DNA from: an uncultured Porphyromonadaceae bacterium
GTDB taxonomy: Bacteria > Bacteroidota > Bacteroidia > Bacteroidales > Muribaculaceae
DNA: 64,000 nt
Direction of reading: 5' to 3'
Assembly (NCBI GenBank): GCA_900540205.1
Contig: UQER01000008.1
Span: 41,640-105,639 of the forward strand
Each line of letters starts with the position of its first letter. Within the stretch, counting starts at the first letter, position 1. The notes under the pieces are model-generated. The model saw nothing but the letters and a program-made list of their open reading frames with translations, made no database searches and had not been told where the DNA came from. This document shows, one piece after another, positions 1 to 8,159 of the stretch. The position numbers and the translations under genes are program-made.

Positions 1-502
1 GGATAATCAGTTTGACGCGGCTCTCCAGTCCGATGTAGTTGAGCGGCATCTGTATGCCCGATCCCCACGATGAGGAACTGCTCAGGGTGTAGTTGCCGAA
101 ACGGAACGAGGCCGAACCGAGTGTAAGATCGTCGGAATTACCCCAGCCTTCGGGAAGATATCCGGTAAAAGGATCATAGTTCAGCAACGACCAGCGGGTG
201 AAGCGGAAATACACCTGCTCATCTGTCTGGGCCATGCAGTCCGGGTTGCCCGGGTCAAGCACCTGCATGTACACATTCCCCTCTTCGTCGAGCTGATAGA
301 ACGGAGCATCCTCGCCCACAAGGAAATTATTCCCCTCAGGCAGGGAGGTCTCCACCCTGTGATTCACAAGATAATTGTTTATGGCCTGCCCCTCTTCGGT
401 GAGCAGTTCAGCATAACTTTTACTATCGTTGCAAGCCGTTGTGGAGCAGATAAGTCCGGCCGCGGCCGCAGCTGCAAGCAAGAGCGTATTGTATTTTTTC
501 AT
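1..502 (-). CDS. DUF4827-like lipoprotein (3' end outside window)
   Basis: Reading the complement from the ATG at 502 gives an open frame running off the window edge, about 167 codons. It starts with MKKYNT, an Ala/Leu-rich hydrophobic core and a lipobox-like STTAC with Cys24, so it is probably a lipoprotein. The next stretch (SKSYAELLTEEGQAI) and the position just after an NrnA-type gene resemble the Bacteroidales DUF4827 proteins, whose function is unknown. The family call is from memory of the motif and moderate. The start lies 36 bp after the stop of the DHH gene on the same strand, so the two are probably co-transcribed. Confidence 0.65.
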   Translation of the reverse strand, partial: MKKYNTLLLAAAAAAGLICSTTACNDSKSYAELLTEEGQAINNYLVNHRVETSLPEGNNFLVGEDAPFYQLDEEGNVYMQVLDPGNPDCMAQTDEQVYFRFTRWSLLNYDPFTGYLPEGWGNSDDLTLGSASFRFGNYTLSSSSSWGSGIQMPLNYIGLESRVKLII

Positions 503-538
503 CCTGTTTACAAGATTATTATATTTTCATTCATATGG

Positions 539-1561
539 TCAAAGATAGCGGTCGAACAGCGGCATGATCCGGTGGAACACCTCCACCGCCTCCTGCAGCG
601 TCCCGTAGAATTCGCCGCCGGCTGCATTAAGGTGGCCGCCACCGTTGAAATGCTCCCTGCACATGAGATTGACCGGGAACTCCCCTTTGCTTCTGGTTGA
701 CACCTTGATGTAATCAGCCTCCTCACGCAGGAAAACGGAATAGGTCACATCAGCTATCGTAAGCGGCTTGTTCACCAGGTCCTCTGTGTCGCCTTTCTGA
801 TAATGGAAGCGGTTCAGCTCCTCGCGCGTCAGCGTGATGAGCGCCGCCTTGTGCTCTTCAAACACCTCAAGCTTGTTTTCAAGGGCGTAACCGTTGAGTT
901 GAAGACGGCTGAGGGTGTTTGAAAAATACACTTTCCTGTAGATCCAGTCCTTGTCGATGCCGCGCTCCACCAGGTCGGCAATTACGCGGTAGATGGCCGG
1001 ATTGTTCGAATTGTACGAAAAATTTCCGGTATCCGTCATCATGCCGGTGTACAGGCACATGGCCACATCGGTATTGATCCGGTCCTGCATCCCGAGCGCC
1101 GACAGTACATGGTAAATCAGAACCGATGTGGACGACTCCTCCGGATGCGATATGGTGACTTCAGGGAAATCGGCAGGATTCAGATGGTGGTCGATCATCA
1201 CTTTCGGCGCCGGCGAATCCATCATGACCGGTTCCATGAGGTCAATACGTTTGGGTTCGTTATAATCGAGGCAGAACACAATGTCGGCACCTTTCATCAG
1301 ACGTGAAACATATGCCTGACTGCGTGAGTAAATCACTATATCAGATGCTCCTGGGAGAAACATGAGATATTTCGGCGGGGTGTCGGGCACGCACACGCGC
1401 GCCTTGAATCCGGCATTGCGCAATGCGTTGCACAACCCCAGCGACGACCCCATTGCATCGCCGTCGGGCGAGAGATGGCATGTTATGACAATATTCATCG
1501 CCCGGTCAAGCATGGAGCCCAACCGGTCGATGGCGCTTGCAGATATTATATTGCTGTGCAT
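539..1561 (-). CDS. nrnA: DHH/DHHA1 phosphoesterase, NrnA-like (nanoRNase / pAp phosphatase)
   Basis: The family hydrolyses short oligoribonucleotides and/or 3'-phosphoadenosine 5'-phosphate with Mn2+ in the cytoplasm. Visible motifs in order are SPDGDAMGSS (motif I), FCLDYNE, MIDHHLNP (the DHH motif), a TDTGNF segment, and the C-terminal DHHA1 signature FNGGGHLNAAGG. The 340-aa length fits. The frame stays open upstream to a TTG at 1585, but a -7 promoter box TATCTTTG (complement of 1583-1590) overlaps that codon, so I take the ATG at 1561. Which activity dominates (oligoribonuclease or pAp phosphatase) cannot be read from sequence. The DUF4827-like gene follows on the same strand. Confidence 0.9.
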   Translation of the reverse strand: MHSNIISASAIDRLGSMLDRAMNIVITCHLSPDGDAMGSSLGLCNALRNAGFKARVCVPDTPPKYLMFLPGASDIVIYSRSQAYVSRLMKGADIVFCLDYNEPKRIDLMEPVMMDSPAPKVMIDHHLNPADFPEVTISHPEESSTSVLIYHVLSALGMQDRINTDVAMCLYTGMMTDTGNFSYNSNNPAIYRVIADLVERGIDKDWIYRKVYFSNTLSRLQLNGYALENKLEVFEEHKAALITLTREELNRFHYQKGDTEDLVNKPLTIADVTYSVFLREEADYIKVSTRSKGEFPVNLMCREHFNGGGHLNAAGGEFYGTLQEAVEVFHRIMPLFDRYL

Positions 1562-1582
1562 TCGCTTGTATCTTTTAAAGCG

Positions 1583-1590
1583 CAAAGATA
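1583..1590 (-). promoter_or_regulatory. -7 promoter box of nrnA-like gene
   Basis: On the minus strand the sequence reads TATCTTTG, matching the Bacteroidetes TAnnTTTG -7 consensus, 22 bp before the ATG at 1561. No well-spaced -33 TTTG was seen. Confidence 0.5.
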
Positions 1591-1659
1591 CAACAACTCC
1601 CTCAAATTCCCCGTACCCCTCTGCAAAAATCGGGAAACGGTTTTAAGTTTTTTCACGTT

Positions 1660-2172
1660 TTATTCGGCTGCAGCCTGCTGCACCAGGGTGGCCCAGCCTG
1701 CAATGCGGGGAGCGGTGAGCTCGGGATGATTCACCTCGTCGAGCAGAAGCCCGTAAGCTTCGAGCGCGCCTTCGGGCTTAGCCTTGGAGGCCTCGAACTG
1801 ATAGCCGATGGTGTCGTAGGGGGCCACGAATCTCGCGCCTGTCTTCACCAGTCTGTCGTGCAGTTCGCCCACACCGGAGCAGAATGTCTCCGCCATACTT
1901 TCATCGCCGCAGCCGAACAGTGCCACGTCATAATTCCGGAGGTCAAGTTCCTCCAGCCCGGCAATGAAGTCGTACCACGACGGCTCCATCTCCCCGTCGC
2001 CCCACGTGCCCGTTCCGAGCACAAGCATACGGTAGTCGCCTACTGCCGATGGAGCCGTGGCGGCTACATCGTGAACATCCTCTTCGGCCACATTCAGCAC
2101 TTTTGCAATCCGGCGTGCCACCTCGCCTGTCGTCCCGGTCGTAGAACCGTAGAATATCCCTATTTTTTTCAT
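1660..2172 (-). CDS. fldA: Flavodoxin (long-chain)
   Basis: A small FMN electron carrier, 170 aa, for low-potential redox reactions in the cytoplasm. The FMN phosphate-binding loop YGSTTGTTGEVA starts at about residue 8. It is followed by the GTGTWGDGEMEPSW loop (isoalloxazine-flanking Trp) and a second loop FGCGDESMAETF. The roughly 20-residue insertion near YQFEASKA is typical of long-chain flavodoxins. It sits alone between nrnA and the inositol phosphate synthase gene on the same strand, about 250 bp from the latter with a terminator between, so it probably has its own transcript. No TAnnTTTG box was recognised upstream. Confidence 0.93.
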   Translation of the reverse strand: MKKIGIFYGSTTGTTGEVARRIAKVLNVAEEDVHDVAATAPSAVGDYRMLVLGTGTWGDGEMEPSWYDFIAGLEELDLRNYDVALFGCGDESMAETFCSGVGELHDRLVKTGARFVAPYDTIGYQFEASKAKPEGALEAYGLLLDEVNHPELTAPRIAGWATLVQQAAAE

Positions 2173-2278
2173 ATGGATTCTTTGAGTTTCATGAGTTATT
2201 TTTTCAATTTAATAACATTGAAAGCCGGCTATTGGTTCGGTGCCTGCGTCCGGCAGGCAAACGGAAATGACCCATTAC

Positions 2279-2322
2279 AAAAAACAGGCGGTGCGCCATG
2301 ACTCCGAAGTCAGGCACACCGC
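2279..2322 (-). terminator. Rho-independent terminator after the inositol phosphate synthase gene
   Basis: An imperfect hairpin, GCGGTG...CACCGC with about 15 paired positions, spans 2288-2322. On the minus strand it is followed by six T residues (complement of 2279-2284). It lies about 100 bp past the stop of the 2425-3729 gene. The 2173-2424 interval holds no convincing gene. Confidence 0.75.
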
Positions 2323-2424
2323 TCATTTTGGTTGTTGAGTGTGCGTTGCAATATTTATCCTTGCAACAGGTTATGTAGGTACAATTTAAATAAATTATAG
2401 TTGTTGTCGGTGTTATTAAACAGA

Positions 2425-3729
2425 TCAGTCGATAGGCTCGTCCGCCTTGTATCCGCCCATTTCGCGGATGGCGTTTTTAAGCATTACATACTGCTGGAAC
2501 AGGTGGTTTACGGGCACCTCGTCGCACGTGTAATCGTGCATGGGGCTCTTCAGGAAGAAACTGAGGAACCGCTGGATGCCGTAACGGCCCGCACGTGCGG
2601 CGAGGTCGCTAAGCAACACCAGGTCGAGACACAGCGGAGCGGCCAGGATGGAATCGCGGCAGAGGAAATTAATCTTTATCTGCATGGGGTAGCCCATCCA
2701 CCCGAAGATATCTATATTGTCCCATCCCTCCTTGTTGTCGTTGCGCGGAGGATAGTAGTTGATACGCACCTTGTGATAATAATCGGTGTAGAGATCAGGC
2801 TGCTTGTCGGCTTCGAGGATACTCTCGAGCGTGGACAGCTTGGACACCTCTTTGGTACGGAAATTGGCCGGCTCGTCGAGCACCAGTCCGTCGCGGTTGC
2901 CGAGGATATTTGTCGAGAACCAGCCCGACAGTCCGAGGCAGCGTGTACCGATAATAGGCGCGAAGCCTGATTTCACCAGAGTCTGACCGGTCTTGAAGTC
3001 CTTTCCGGCAATCGGCATTTTGGTTTTCTCGGCAAGCTCCCACATGGCGGGGATGTCGACTGTGGTGTTCGGGGCTCCCATAATGAATGGCGCGCCCTCC
3101 ATCAGTGCCGCATAGGCATAGCACATGGACGGGGCGATGTGTTCCTTGTCGTCGGCATCAATGGCTGCGTCGAGGTCGGCAAGCGTGCAGTGCACCTTCT
3201 CGTCGACAGGGACGTAAACCTCTGTGGATGCTGCCCACAGCACCACTACACGGTCAAGATTCTTTTCAACCTTGAATGTGCGGATATCCTGACGCAGCTG
3301 GTCAATGAGTTCACGGCGTGTGCCGGTCTTCACATTGTCGCCGTCGAGACGTTTGGCATAATTATGGTCGAAAGCTGCCGTAAGGGGCTTGATGGCCTCC
3401 AGCTCATCGCGCACAGGGTTGATGTCTTTTTCCGTCAGGACCTCGGCATTCAATGCCGACTCATAGGCATTGGCAGGATAGACATCCCATGCTGCGAATT
3501 CCATGTCGTCAAGTTGTGCAAGGGGCACAATGTCACCGTATTTAAGGTAGCGCTTCTCTGCACCCTCGCCCACACGCATGATGTCGTACTGGGTCATCGA
3601 ACCGACAGGTTTTGCCAGCCCTTTGCGTGTCATCAGTACTCCTGTGATAAAGGTCGTGGTCACGGCGCCGAGGCCGACGACCATCACGCCGAGCTTACCT
3701 TCTGCCGGCTTCACTGTTGTGTTTTGCAT
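2425..3729 (-). CDS. ino1: myo-Inositol-1-phosphate synthase
   Basis: Converts glucose-6-phosphate to inositol-3-phosphate using NAD+, the entry step to inositol lipids. The 434-aa protein has the Rossmann start (VMVVGLGAVTTTFITGV at about 14), the central NTTVDIPA segment, the conserved GKDFKTGQT motif and the SGWFSTNILGNRDGLVL core, then the C-terminal DLVLLSDLAARAG region. In Bacteroides the enzyme supplies phosphoinositol sphingolipid synthesis and is usually encoded beside the later enzymes of that pathway. Here the neighbours are flavodoxin and divergent purH, so the gene stands alone. A full -33/-7 promoter lies upstream and a terminator downstream, consistent with a monocistronic unit. 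Confidence 0.93.
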   Translation of the reverse strand: MQNTTVKPAEGKLGVMVVGLGAVTTTFITGVLMTRKGLAKPVGSMTQYDIMRVGEGAEKRYLKYGDIVPLAQLDDMEFAAWDVYPANAYESALNAEVLTEKDINPVRDELEAIKPLTAAFDHNYAKRLDGDNVKTGTRRELIDQLRQDIRTFKVEKNLDRVVVLWAASTEVYVPVDEKVHCTLADLDAAIDADDKEHIAPSMCYAYAALMEGAPFIMGAPNTTVDIPAMWELAEKTKMPIAGKDFKTGQTLVKSGFAPIIGTRCLGLSGWFSTNILGNRDGLVLDEPANFRTKEVSKLSTLESILEADKQPDLYTDYYHKVRINYYPPRNDNKEGWDNIDIFGWMGYPMQIKINFLCRDSILAAPLCLDLVLLSDLAARAGRYGIQRFLSFFLKSPMHDYTCDEVPVNHLFQQYVMLKNAIREMGGYKADEPID

Positions 3730-3782
3730 TTGTCTATTAAAAGTTTAGTTAAAGAATAAGTGTGTTGTACCTACCTGAGACG

Positions 3783-3813
3783 CAAATGTAGGAGCATATT
3801 TTGGGATTCCAAA
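3783..3813 (-). promoter_or_regulatory. Promoter of inositol phosphate synthase gene
   Basis: The minus strand has a -33 TTTG (complement of 3810-3813), a 19-bp spacer and a -7 box TACATTTG (complement of 3783-3790). The predicted 5' UTR is about 45 nt. The surrounding 3730-4091 interval is AT-rich and otherwise holds only the purH promoter. Confidence 0.65.
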
Positions 3814-3998
3814 AACATTTTAATATAAAATAAGCAAAAACATTGTAAATATTCAGCCCTAAAAGATGCGAATAGTTAATTTCACACAAATACAGGTGCG
3901 TTTGAGCGCACATTGGATAATAAATGTTAAAATTGCTTATCAACTGATTTTAATGCGGTTTTTCAAACGCATTATAAATAAGGTATCGTCTTTTTTCG

Positions 3999-4006
3999 TA
4001 ACTTTG
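3999..4006 (+). promoter_or_regulatory. -7 promoter box of purH
   Basis: TAACTTTG matches the Bacteroidetes -7 consensus 86 bp before the purH ATG. No clear -33 TTTG is seen at the expected distance. No riboswitch-like fold was recognised in the leader. Confidence 0.55.
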
Positions 4007-4091
4007 CAATCTGAAAATTCGCCGGCTCCGGCGAACGCAATACAACAAACGCAATTTAATCGGTAAAAAAGTAAAAATCCAGTTCTGAAGA

Positions 4092-5621
4092 ATGGCTGAC
4101 ATAAAAGAAATCAAGACCGCTTTAATTTCGGTGTTCAACAAAGATGGCCTCGACGAGATTCTGCGCCTGCTCAACGAAGGTGGCGTAAAATTCCTTTCAA
4201 CAGGAGGCACCCGTAAATTCATCGAGTCTCTCGGATACTCCTGCGATGCCGTGGAGGACCTCACAGGCTATCCCTCCATACTTGGCGGACGCGTGAAGAC
4301 ACTTCATCCCAAAGTGTTCGGCGGCATCCTTAACCGCCGCGACAACGTAGGCGACCGCGAACAGATCTGTCAATACGACATTCCTGCCATCGATCTGGTT
4401 GTGGTAGACCTCTACCCCTTCGAGGACACCGTGGCATCCGGAGCTCCTGAAGCCGACATAATCGAGAAAATCGATATAGGCGGCATCTCTCTTATCCGCG
4501 CAGCCGCAAAGAACTTCAACGATGTCACCATCGTGGCCTCGAAGCACCAGTACGAGCCGCTCCGTCGCATCCTTGCCGAGAACGGCACCCGTACCACTCT
4601 GGAGCAGCGCCGCTGGTTTGCCAAAGAGGCCTTCGCGGTATCATCCTCCTACGACAGCGCGATTTTCAACTATTTCGACAGCACAGCCGAGCAACCTTCG
4701 GCACTCCGCATAGCCATCGACGGCGAAAAAATCATGCGCTACGGCGAGAACCCCCACCAGAAAGGATATTTCTTCGGACGTCTCGACCAGATGTTCGACC
4801 AGCTTCACGGCAAGGAGATTTCCTACAACAATCTGCTCGACATCGATGCGGCAGTATCTCTGATTGCAGAATTCTCCGACACGACATTCGCCATTCTGAA
4901 ACACAACAACGCCTGTGGCGTGGCCTCACGCCCCACTGTGCTCGAAGCATGGAAGGACGCTCTTGCCGGCGATCCTGTCTCGGCATTCGGCGGCGTGCTC
5001 GTGACAAACGGACGCATCGACGCAGCCGTAGCTGAAGAAATCAACAAAATTTTCTTCGAGGTGGTGATAGCTCCCGCCTACGATCCCGAGGCGCTCGGCA
5101 TTCTCGAACAGAAAAAGAACCGCATAATCCTTCTGCAGAAGGCTCCCCTCTCCACAACCCGTCAGTTCCGCTCGGTGCTTAACGGCGCACTCGTACAGGA
5201 ACGCGACCTGAAGGCCGAAACCCCGGAGGATCTTCGTCTGGTGACCACAAAGGCTGTTGACCCCTCGCGTGTCGACGACCTGCTGTTCGCCAACAAACTG
5301 GTGAAGCACTGCAAGAGCAACGCCATCGTCCTGGCCAAGAACCGCCAGCTCTGTGCTGCAGGTGTGGGCCAGACCTCACGTGTTGACGCTCTGCGTCAGG
5401 CCATCGAGAAGGCCCATACTTTCGGATTCGACCTCAACGGCGCCGTGATGGCATCCGATGCATTCTTCCCCTTCGCCGATTGCGTGGAGATAGCACACAA
5501 CGCCGGTGTTGACGCCGTGATTCAGCCCGGCGGTTCCATCCGCGACAACGACTCCATCAAATATTGTGACGAAAACGGCATTGCCATGGTCATGACCGGG
5601 TTCCGTCACTTCAAACATTGA
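4092..5621 (+). CDS. purH: Bifunctional AICAR formyltransferase / IMP cyclohydrolase
   Basis: Catalyses the last two steps of de novo IMP synthesis in the cytoplasm. The 509-aa protein has the N-terminal MGS-like cyclohydrolase domain (FLSTGGTRKFI; GGRVKTLHPKVFGGIL) to about residue 190. The transformylase domain follows, with the catalytic KHNNACG motif near residue 269, the DPVSAFGGV segment and the C-terminal QPGGSIRD motif. mreB starts 23 bp after the stop with no terminator between, so purH and the rod-shape genes are probably in one transcript, an arrangement common in Bacteroidetes. Confidence 0.97.
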   Translation: MADIKEIKTALISVFNKDGLDEILRLLNEGGVKFLSTGGTRKFIESLGYSCDAVEDLTGYPSILGGRVKTLHPKVFGGILNRRDNVGDREQICQYDIPAIDLVVVDLYPFEDTVASGAPEADIIEKIDIGGISLIRAAAKNFNDVTIVASKHQYEPLRRILAENGTRTTLEQRRWFAKEAFAVSSSYDSAIFNYFDSTAEQPSALRIAIDGEKIMRYGENPHQKGYFFGRLDQMFDQLHGKEISYNNLLDIDAAVSLIAEFSDTTFAILKHNNACGVASRPTVLEAWKDALAGDPVSAFGGVLVTNGRIDAAVAEEINKIFFEVVIAPAYDPEALGILEQKKNRIILLQKAPLSTTRQFRSVLNGALVQERDLKAETPEDLRLVTTKAVDPSRVDDLLFANKLVKHCKSNAIVLAKNRQLCAAGVGQTSRVDALRQAIEKAHTFGFDLNGAVMASDAFFPFADCVEIAHNAGVDAVIQPGGSIRDNDSIKYCDENGIAMVMTGFRHFKH

Positions 5622-5644
5622 ACACAATATTAAACGACTTCACA

Positions 5645-6661
5645 ATGAGATTTTTCTCTTTGACCAAAGAAATAGCCATCGACCTCGGCACGGCCAACAC
5701 CGTAATCATTCACAACGACAAGATTGTGATTGACGAACCGTCGATCGTGGCACTCGACCGTAATGACAAGCTCATTGCAGTCGGCAAGGAAGCCCAGCTC
5801 ATGCAGGGCCGTGAACCGGAAGGCATCCGCACCGTCCGTCCGCTCCGCAAGGGTGTGATCGCAGACTTCAATGCAGCCGAGCTCATGATCCGTGGCCTTA
5901 TAAAGAAAGCCTCGTCGAAGAGCAACTGGTTCTCCCCTTCGCTACGCATGGTTGTTGGCATCCCTTCAGGTTCAACCGAAGTGGAGATCCGCGCCGTACG
6001 CGACTCAAGCGAGCACGCCGGCGGCCGCGACGTCTACATGCTGTTCGAGCCTATGGCCGCTGCCCTCGGTATCGGCCTGGACGTTGAGGCACCTGAAGGC
6101 AACATGATTGTGGATATAGGCGGCGGCACAACCGAAATCGCCGTTATCTCGCTCGGCGGTATCGTAAGCAACCGCAGTATCCAGATTGCAGGCGACGACC
6201 TTACCGAGGATATCCAGGGTCACATGAAGCGCGCCCACAACGTGAAAGTGGGTGAACGCACCGCCGAACTCATCAAGATGAACGTCGGATCGGCCCTGAC
6301 CGAACTGGAGAATCCGCCGGAGGACTATATCGTTCACGGCCCCAACCAGATGACGGCCCTCCCCATGGAGATACCGGTATCGTATCAGGAAATTTCGCAC
6401 TGCATCGAAAAATCCGTCACAAAAATCGAGACGGCCGTTCTCAGCGCGCTCGAGCAGACTCCACCGGAGCTTTATGCCGACATCGTTCGCAACGGCATCT
6501 GGCTTGCCGGCGGCGGCGCACGTCTGCGCGGACTCGACAAACGTCTCACCGACAAAATCGGTATACAGTTCCACGTGGCGGAAGATCCGCTGCTGTGTGT
6601 TGCCAAAGGCACTGGCGTAGCACTGAAGAACATTGAGAATTTCTCATTCCTCATTCGCTGA
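5645..6661 (+). CDS. mreB: Rod shape-determining protein MreB (actin-like)
   Basis: Forms membrane-associated filaments that orient peptidoglycan synthesis by the elongasome. The 338-aa protein shows the actin-fold phosphate-1 loop DLGTANT, the phosphate-2 motif DIGGGTTEIAV and the adenosine motif WLAGGGARLRGLD. The ATG at 5645 (MRFFSLTKE) is chosen because the amphipathic N-terminus aligns with other MreBs. The upstream TTG at 5618 would overlap the purH stop and add an unrelated extension. First gene of the mreB-mreC-mreD-PBP2-rodA cluster. Confidence 0.96.
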   Translation: MRFFSLTKEIAIDLGTANTVIIHNDKIVIDEPSIVALDRNDKLIAVGKEAQLMQGREPEGIRTVRPLRKGVIADFNAAELMIRGLIKKASSKSNWFSPSLRMVVGIPSGSTEVEIRAVRDSSEHAGGRDVYMLFEPMAAALGIGLDVEAPEGNMIVDIGGGTTEIAVISLGGIVSNRSIQIAGDDLTEDIQGHMKRAHNVKVGERTAELIKMNVGSALTELENPPEDYIVHGPNQMTALPMEIPVSYQEISHCIEKSVTKIETAVLSALEQTPPELYADIVRNGIWLAGGGARLRGLDKRLTDKIGIQFHVAEDPLLCVAKGTGVALKNIENFSFLIR

Positions 6662-6690
6662 TTGCGTCAAGGCAACGGAGATTGTAGGCC

Positions 6691-7539
6691 ATGCGAAATC
6701 TACTCAACTTCTTCATACGCTACGGCGCATGGTTCCTGTTCGTGTTCTATGCCGCCATCAGTTGCTTCCTGCTGTTCCAGCGCAACCCGTTCCAGCACCA
6801 TGTCTACCTCACCTCGGCCAACGCCGTAGTATCGGGGGTGTATGATGTGGCGGCCAATGTCACAGGCTACATAAATCTGCGGGACATCAATGCCGACCTC
6901 CAGCGACGCACAGCCGACCTGGAGAGCGAGGTTATTGCCCTGAGGGAACATAACCTTGCCCTCCGCCAGCAGTTGCTTCAGGATTCCCTGCGGACCACCG
7001 ATTCGCTCGGACGGTTCCGGTTCATACTTGCCACGGTTGTCAATAACAGCGTGGTAAATCCGTACAACTATATCACGGTGAACAAGGGGCGTCTTGACAG
7101 CATCCAGCCGGAAATGGGTGTGATGGACCAGAACGGAGTGGTGGGTGTGGTGAACACGGTTTCCGACCATCACGCCCGCATCATATCGCTGCTGAACCCG
7201 AATTTCCGCCTCTCGTGCAAACTGCGTGGCAACGATGCCTTCGGATCGCTTGTGTGGGACGGCAAATCGCCTTACGAGGCCATTCTCGAGGAGCTGCCCA
7301 AACAGGTGCGGTTCCACAAGGGCGACACCATCATAACCTCCGGTTATTCGGCGGTATTCCCCGAGGGGATTCCTGTCGGTACCATCATAGGGTCGACACG
7401 CGGCGAGGATGACAACTTCAACACCCTGCGTATCAAGCTGCTCACAGATTTCTCCACCCTGTCCACTGTCAAGGTGATTTCCAACCGCGATATCGCCGAC
7501 ATACGGCAGGCCGAAACCGATCTGCAACCGGCGCAATAA
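6691..7539 (+). CDS. mreC: Rod shape-determining protein MreC
   Basis: Periplasmic scaffold linking MreB to PBP2 and RodA. The 282-aa protein has a short cytoplasmic start (MRNLLNFF), one membrane segment (FLFVFYAAISCFLLF, residues about 15-30), a coiled-coil stretch near 68-105 (DLQRRTADLESEVIALREHN), and the beta-rich MreC domain. The domain includes VNKGRLDSIQPEMGVMD, a GVVGVV motif and the KGDTIITSGYSAVFPEGIPVG signature. It lies 29 bp after mreB and 49 bp before mreD. Confidence 0.94.
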   Translation: MRNLLNFFIRYGAWFLFVFYAAISCFLLFQRNPFQHHVYLTSANAVVSGVYDVAANVTGYINLRDINADLQRRTADLESEVIALREHNLALRQQLLQDSLRTTDSLGRFRFILATVVNNSVVNPYNYITVNKGRLDSIQPEMGVMDQNGVVGVVNTVSDHHARIISLLNPNFRLSCKLRGNDAFGSLVWDGKSPYEAILEELPKQVRFHKGDTIITSGYSAVFPEGIPVGTIIGSTRGEDDNFNTLRIKLLTDFSTLSTVKVISNRDIADIRQAETDLQPAQ

Positions 7540-7588
7540 CCTTAACAGTGCGACAACCGCCAACCACCCACAAGCCAAAACTCAGCAA

Positions 7589-8098
7589 ATGACAAAGGAA
7601 ATCCTGAAATTCGCATGCATCTTTCTGGTGCTGGTTCTGTGTCAGGTCGTGGTGTTCAACCACATCTGCCTGTTCGGGGTGGCTATTCCGCTGGTGTTCA
7701 TCTATTTCATCATAAAGCTGCCGTTCAATCTCAGTGTCAACTGGGTCATGACGGTAAGTTTTCTGATGGGACTGACCATCGACATATTTTCCAACACACA
7801 GGGGATGAACGCACTGGCGTGTACAATTCTTGCCGTATGCCGGAAGCCGGTGATCAGGCTGTATGAACCGCGGCAGGACGACATGCCGAATCCCGAGCCT
7901 TCCACCAAGACTCTCGGGCTGTGGGTTTTCGTGAAATATGCCCTCACACTCTGCGCCATCTACTGCACTCTCTATTTCATCATCGAGGCATTCGCATTCT
8001 TCAATCTTGTGGAGATGCTGCTTCGGATTGCCGGCTCTACCCTGCTGACATTTGTGATTGTGCTTGCTTTCGACGGCTTCTCCTCCTCAAAGGGGTGA
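7589..8098 (+). CDS. mreD: Rod shape-determining protein MreD
   Basis: A small polytopic inner-membrane elongasome subunit. The 169-aa protein has about five hydrophobic segments, among them FACIFLVLVLCQVVVFNHI, the IPLVFIYFIIKLPF region, VMTVSFLMGLTIDIFSN and two in the C-terminal third. The pair GLTIDIFSNTQGMNA is typical of MreD. Sequence conservation in this family is low; the place between mreC and the PBP2 gene makes the call firm. Confidence 0.9.
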   Translation: MTKEILKFACIFLVLVLCQVVVFNHICLFGVAIPLVFIYFIIKLPFNLSVNWVMTVSFLMGLTIDIFSNTQGMNALACTILAVCRKPVIRLYEPRQDDMPNPEPSTKTLGLWVFVKYALTLCAIYCTLYFIIEAFAFFNLVEMLLRIAGSTLLTFVIVLAFDGFSSSKG

Positions 8099-8159
8099 CA
8101 TATGTGCCGGCCGTCCTTCCAGTTTCATTCCACCAACTCCATTCCGTCCATCTCTCCTG

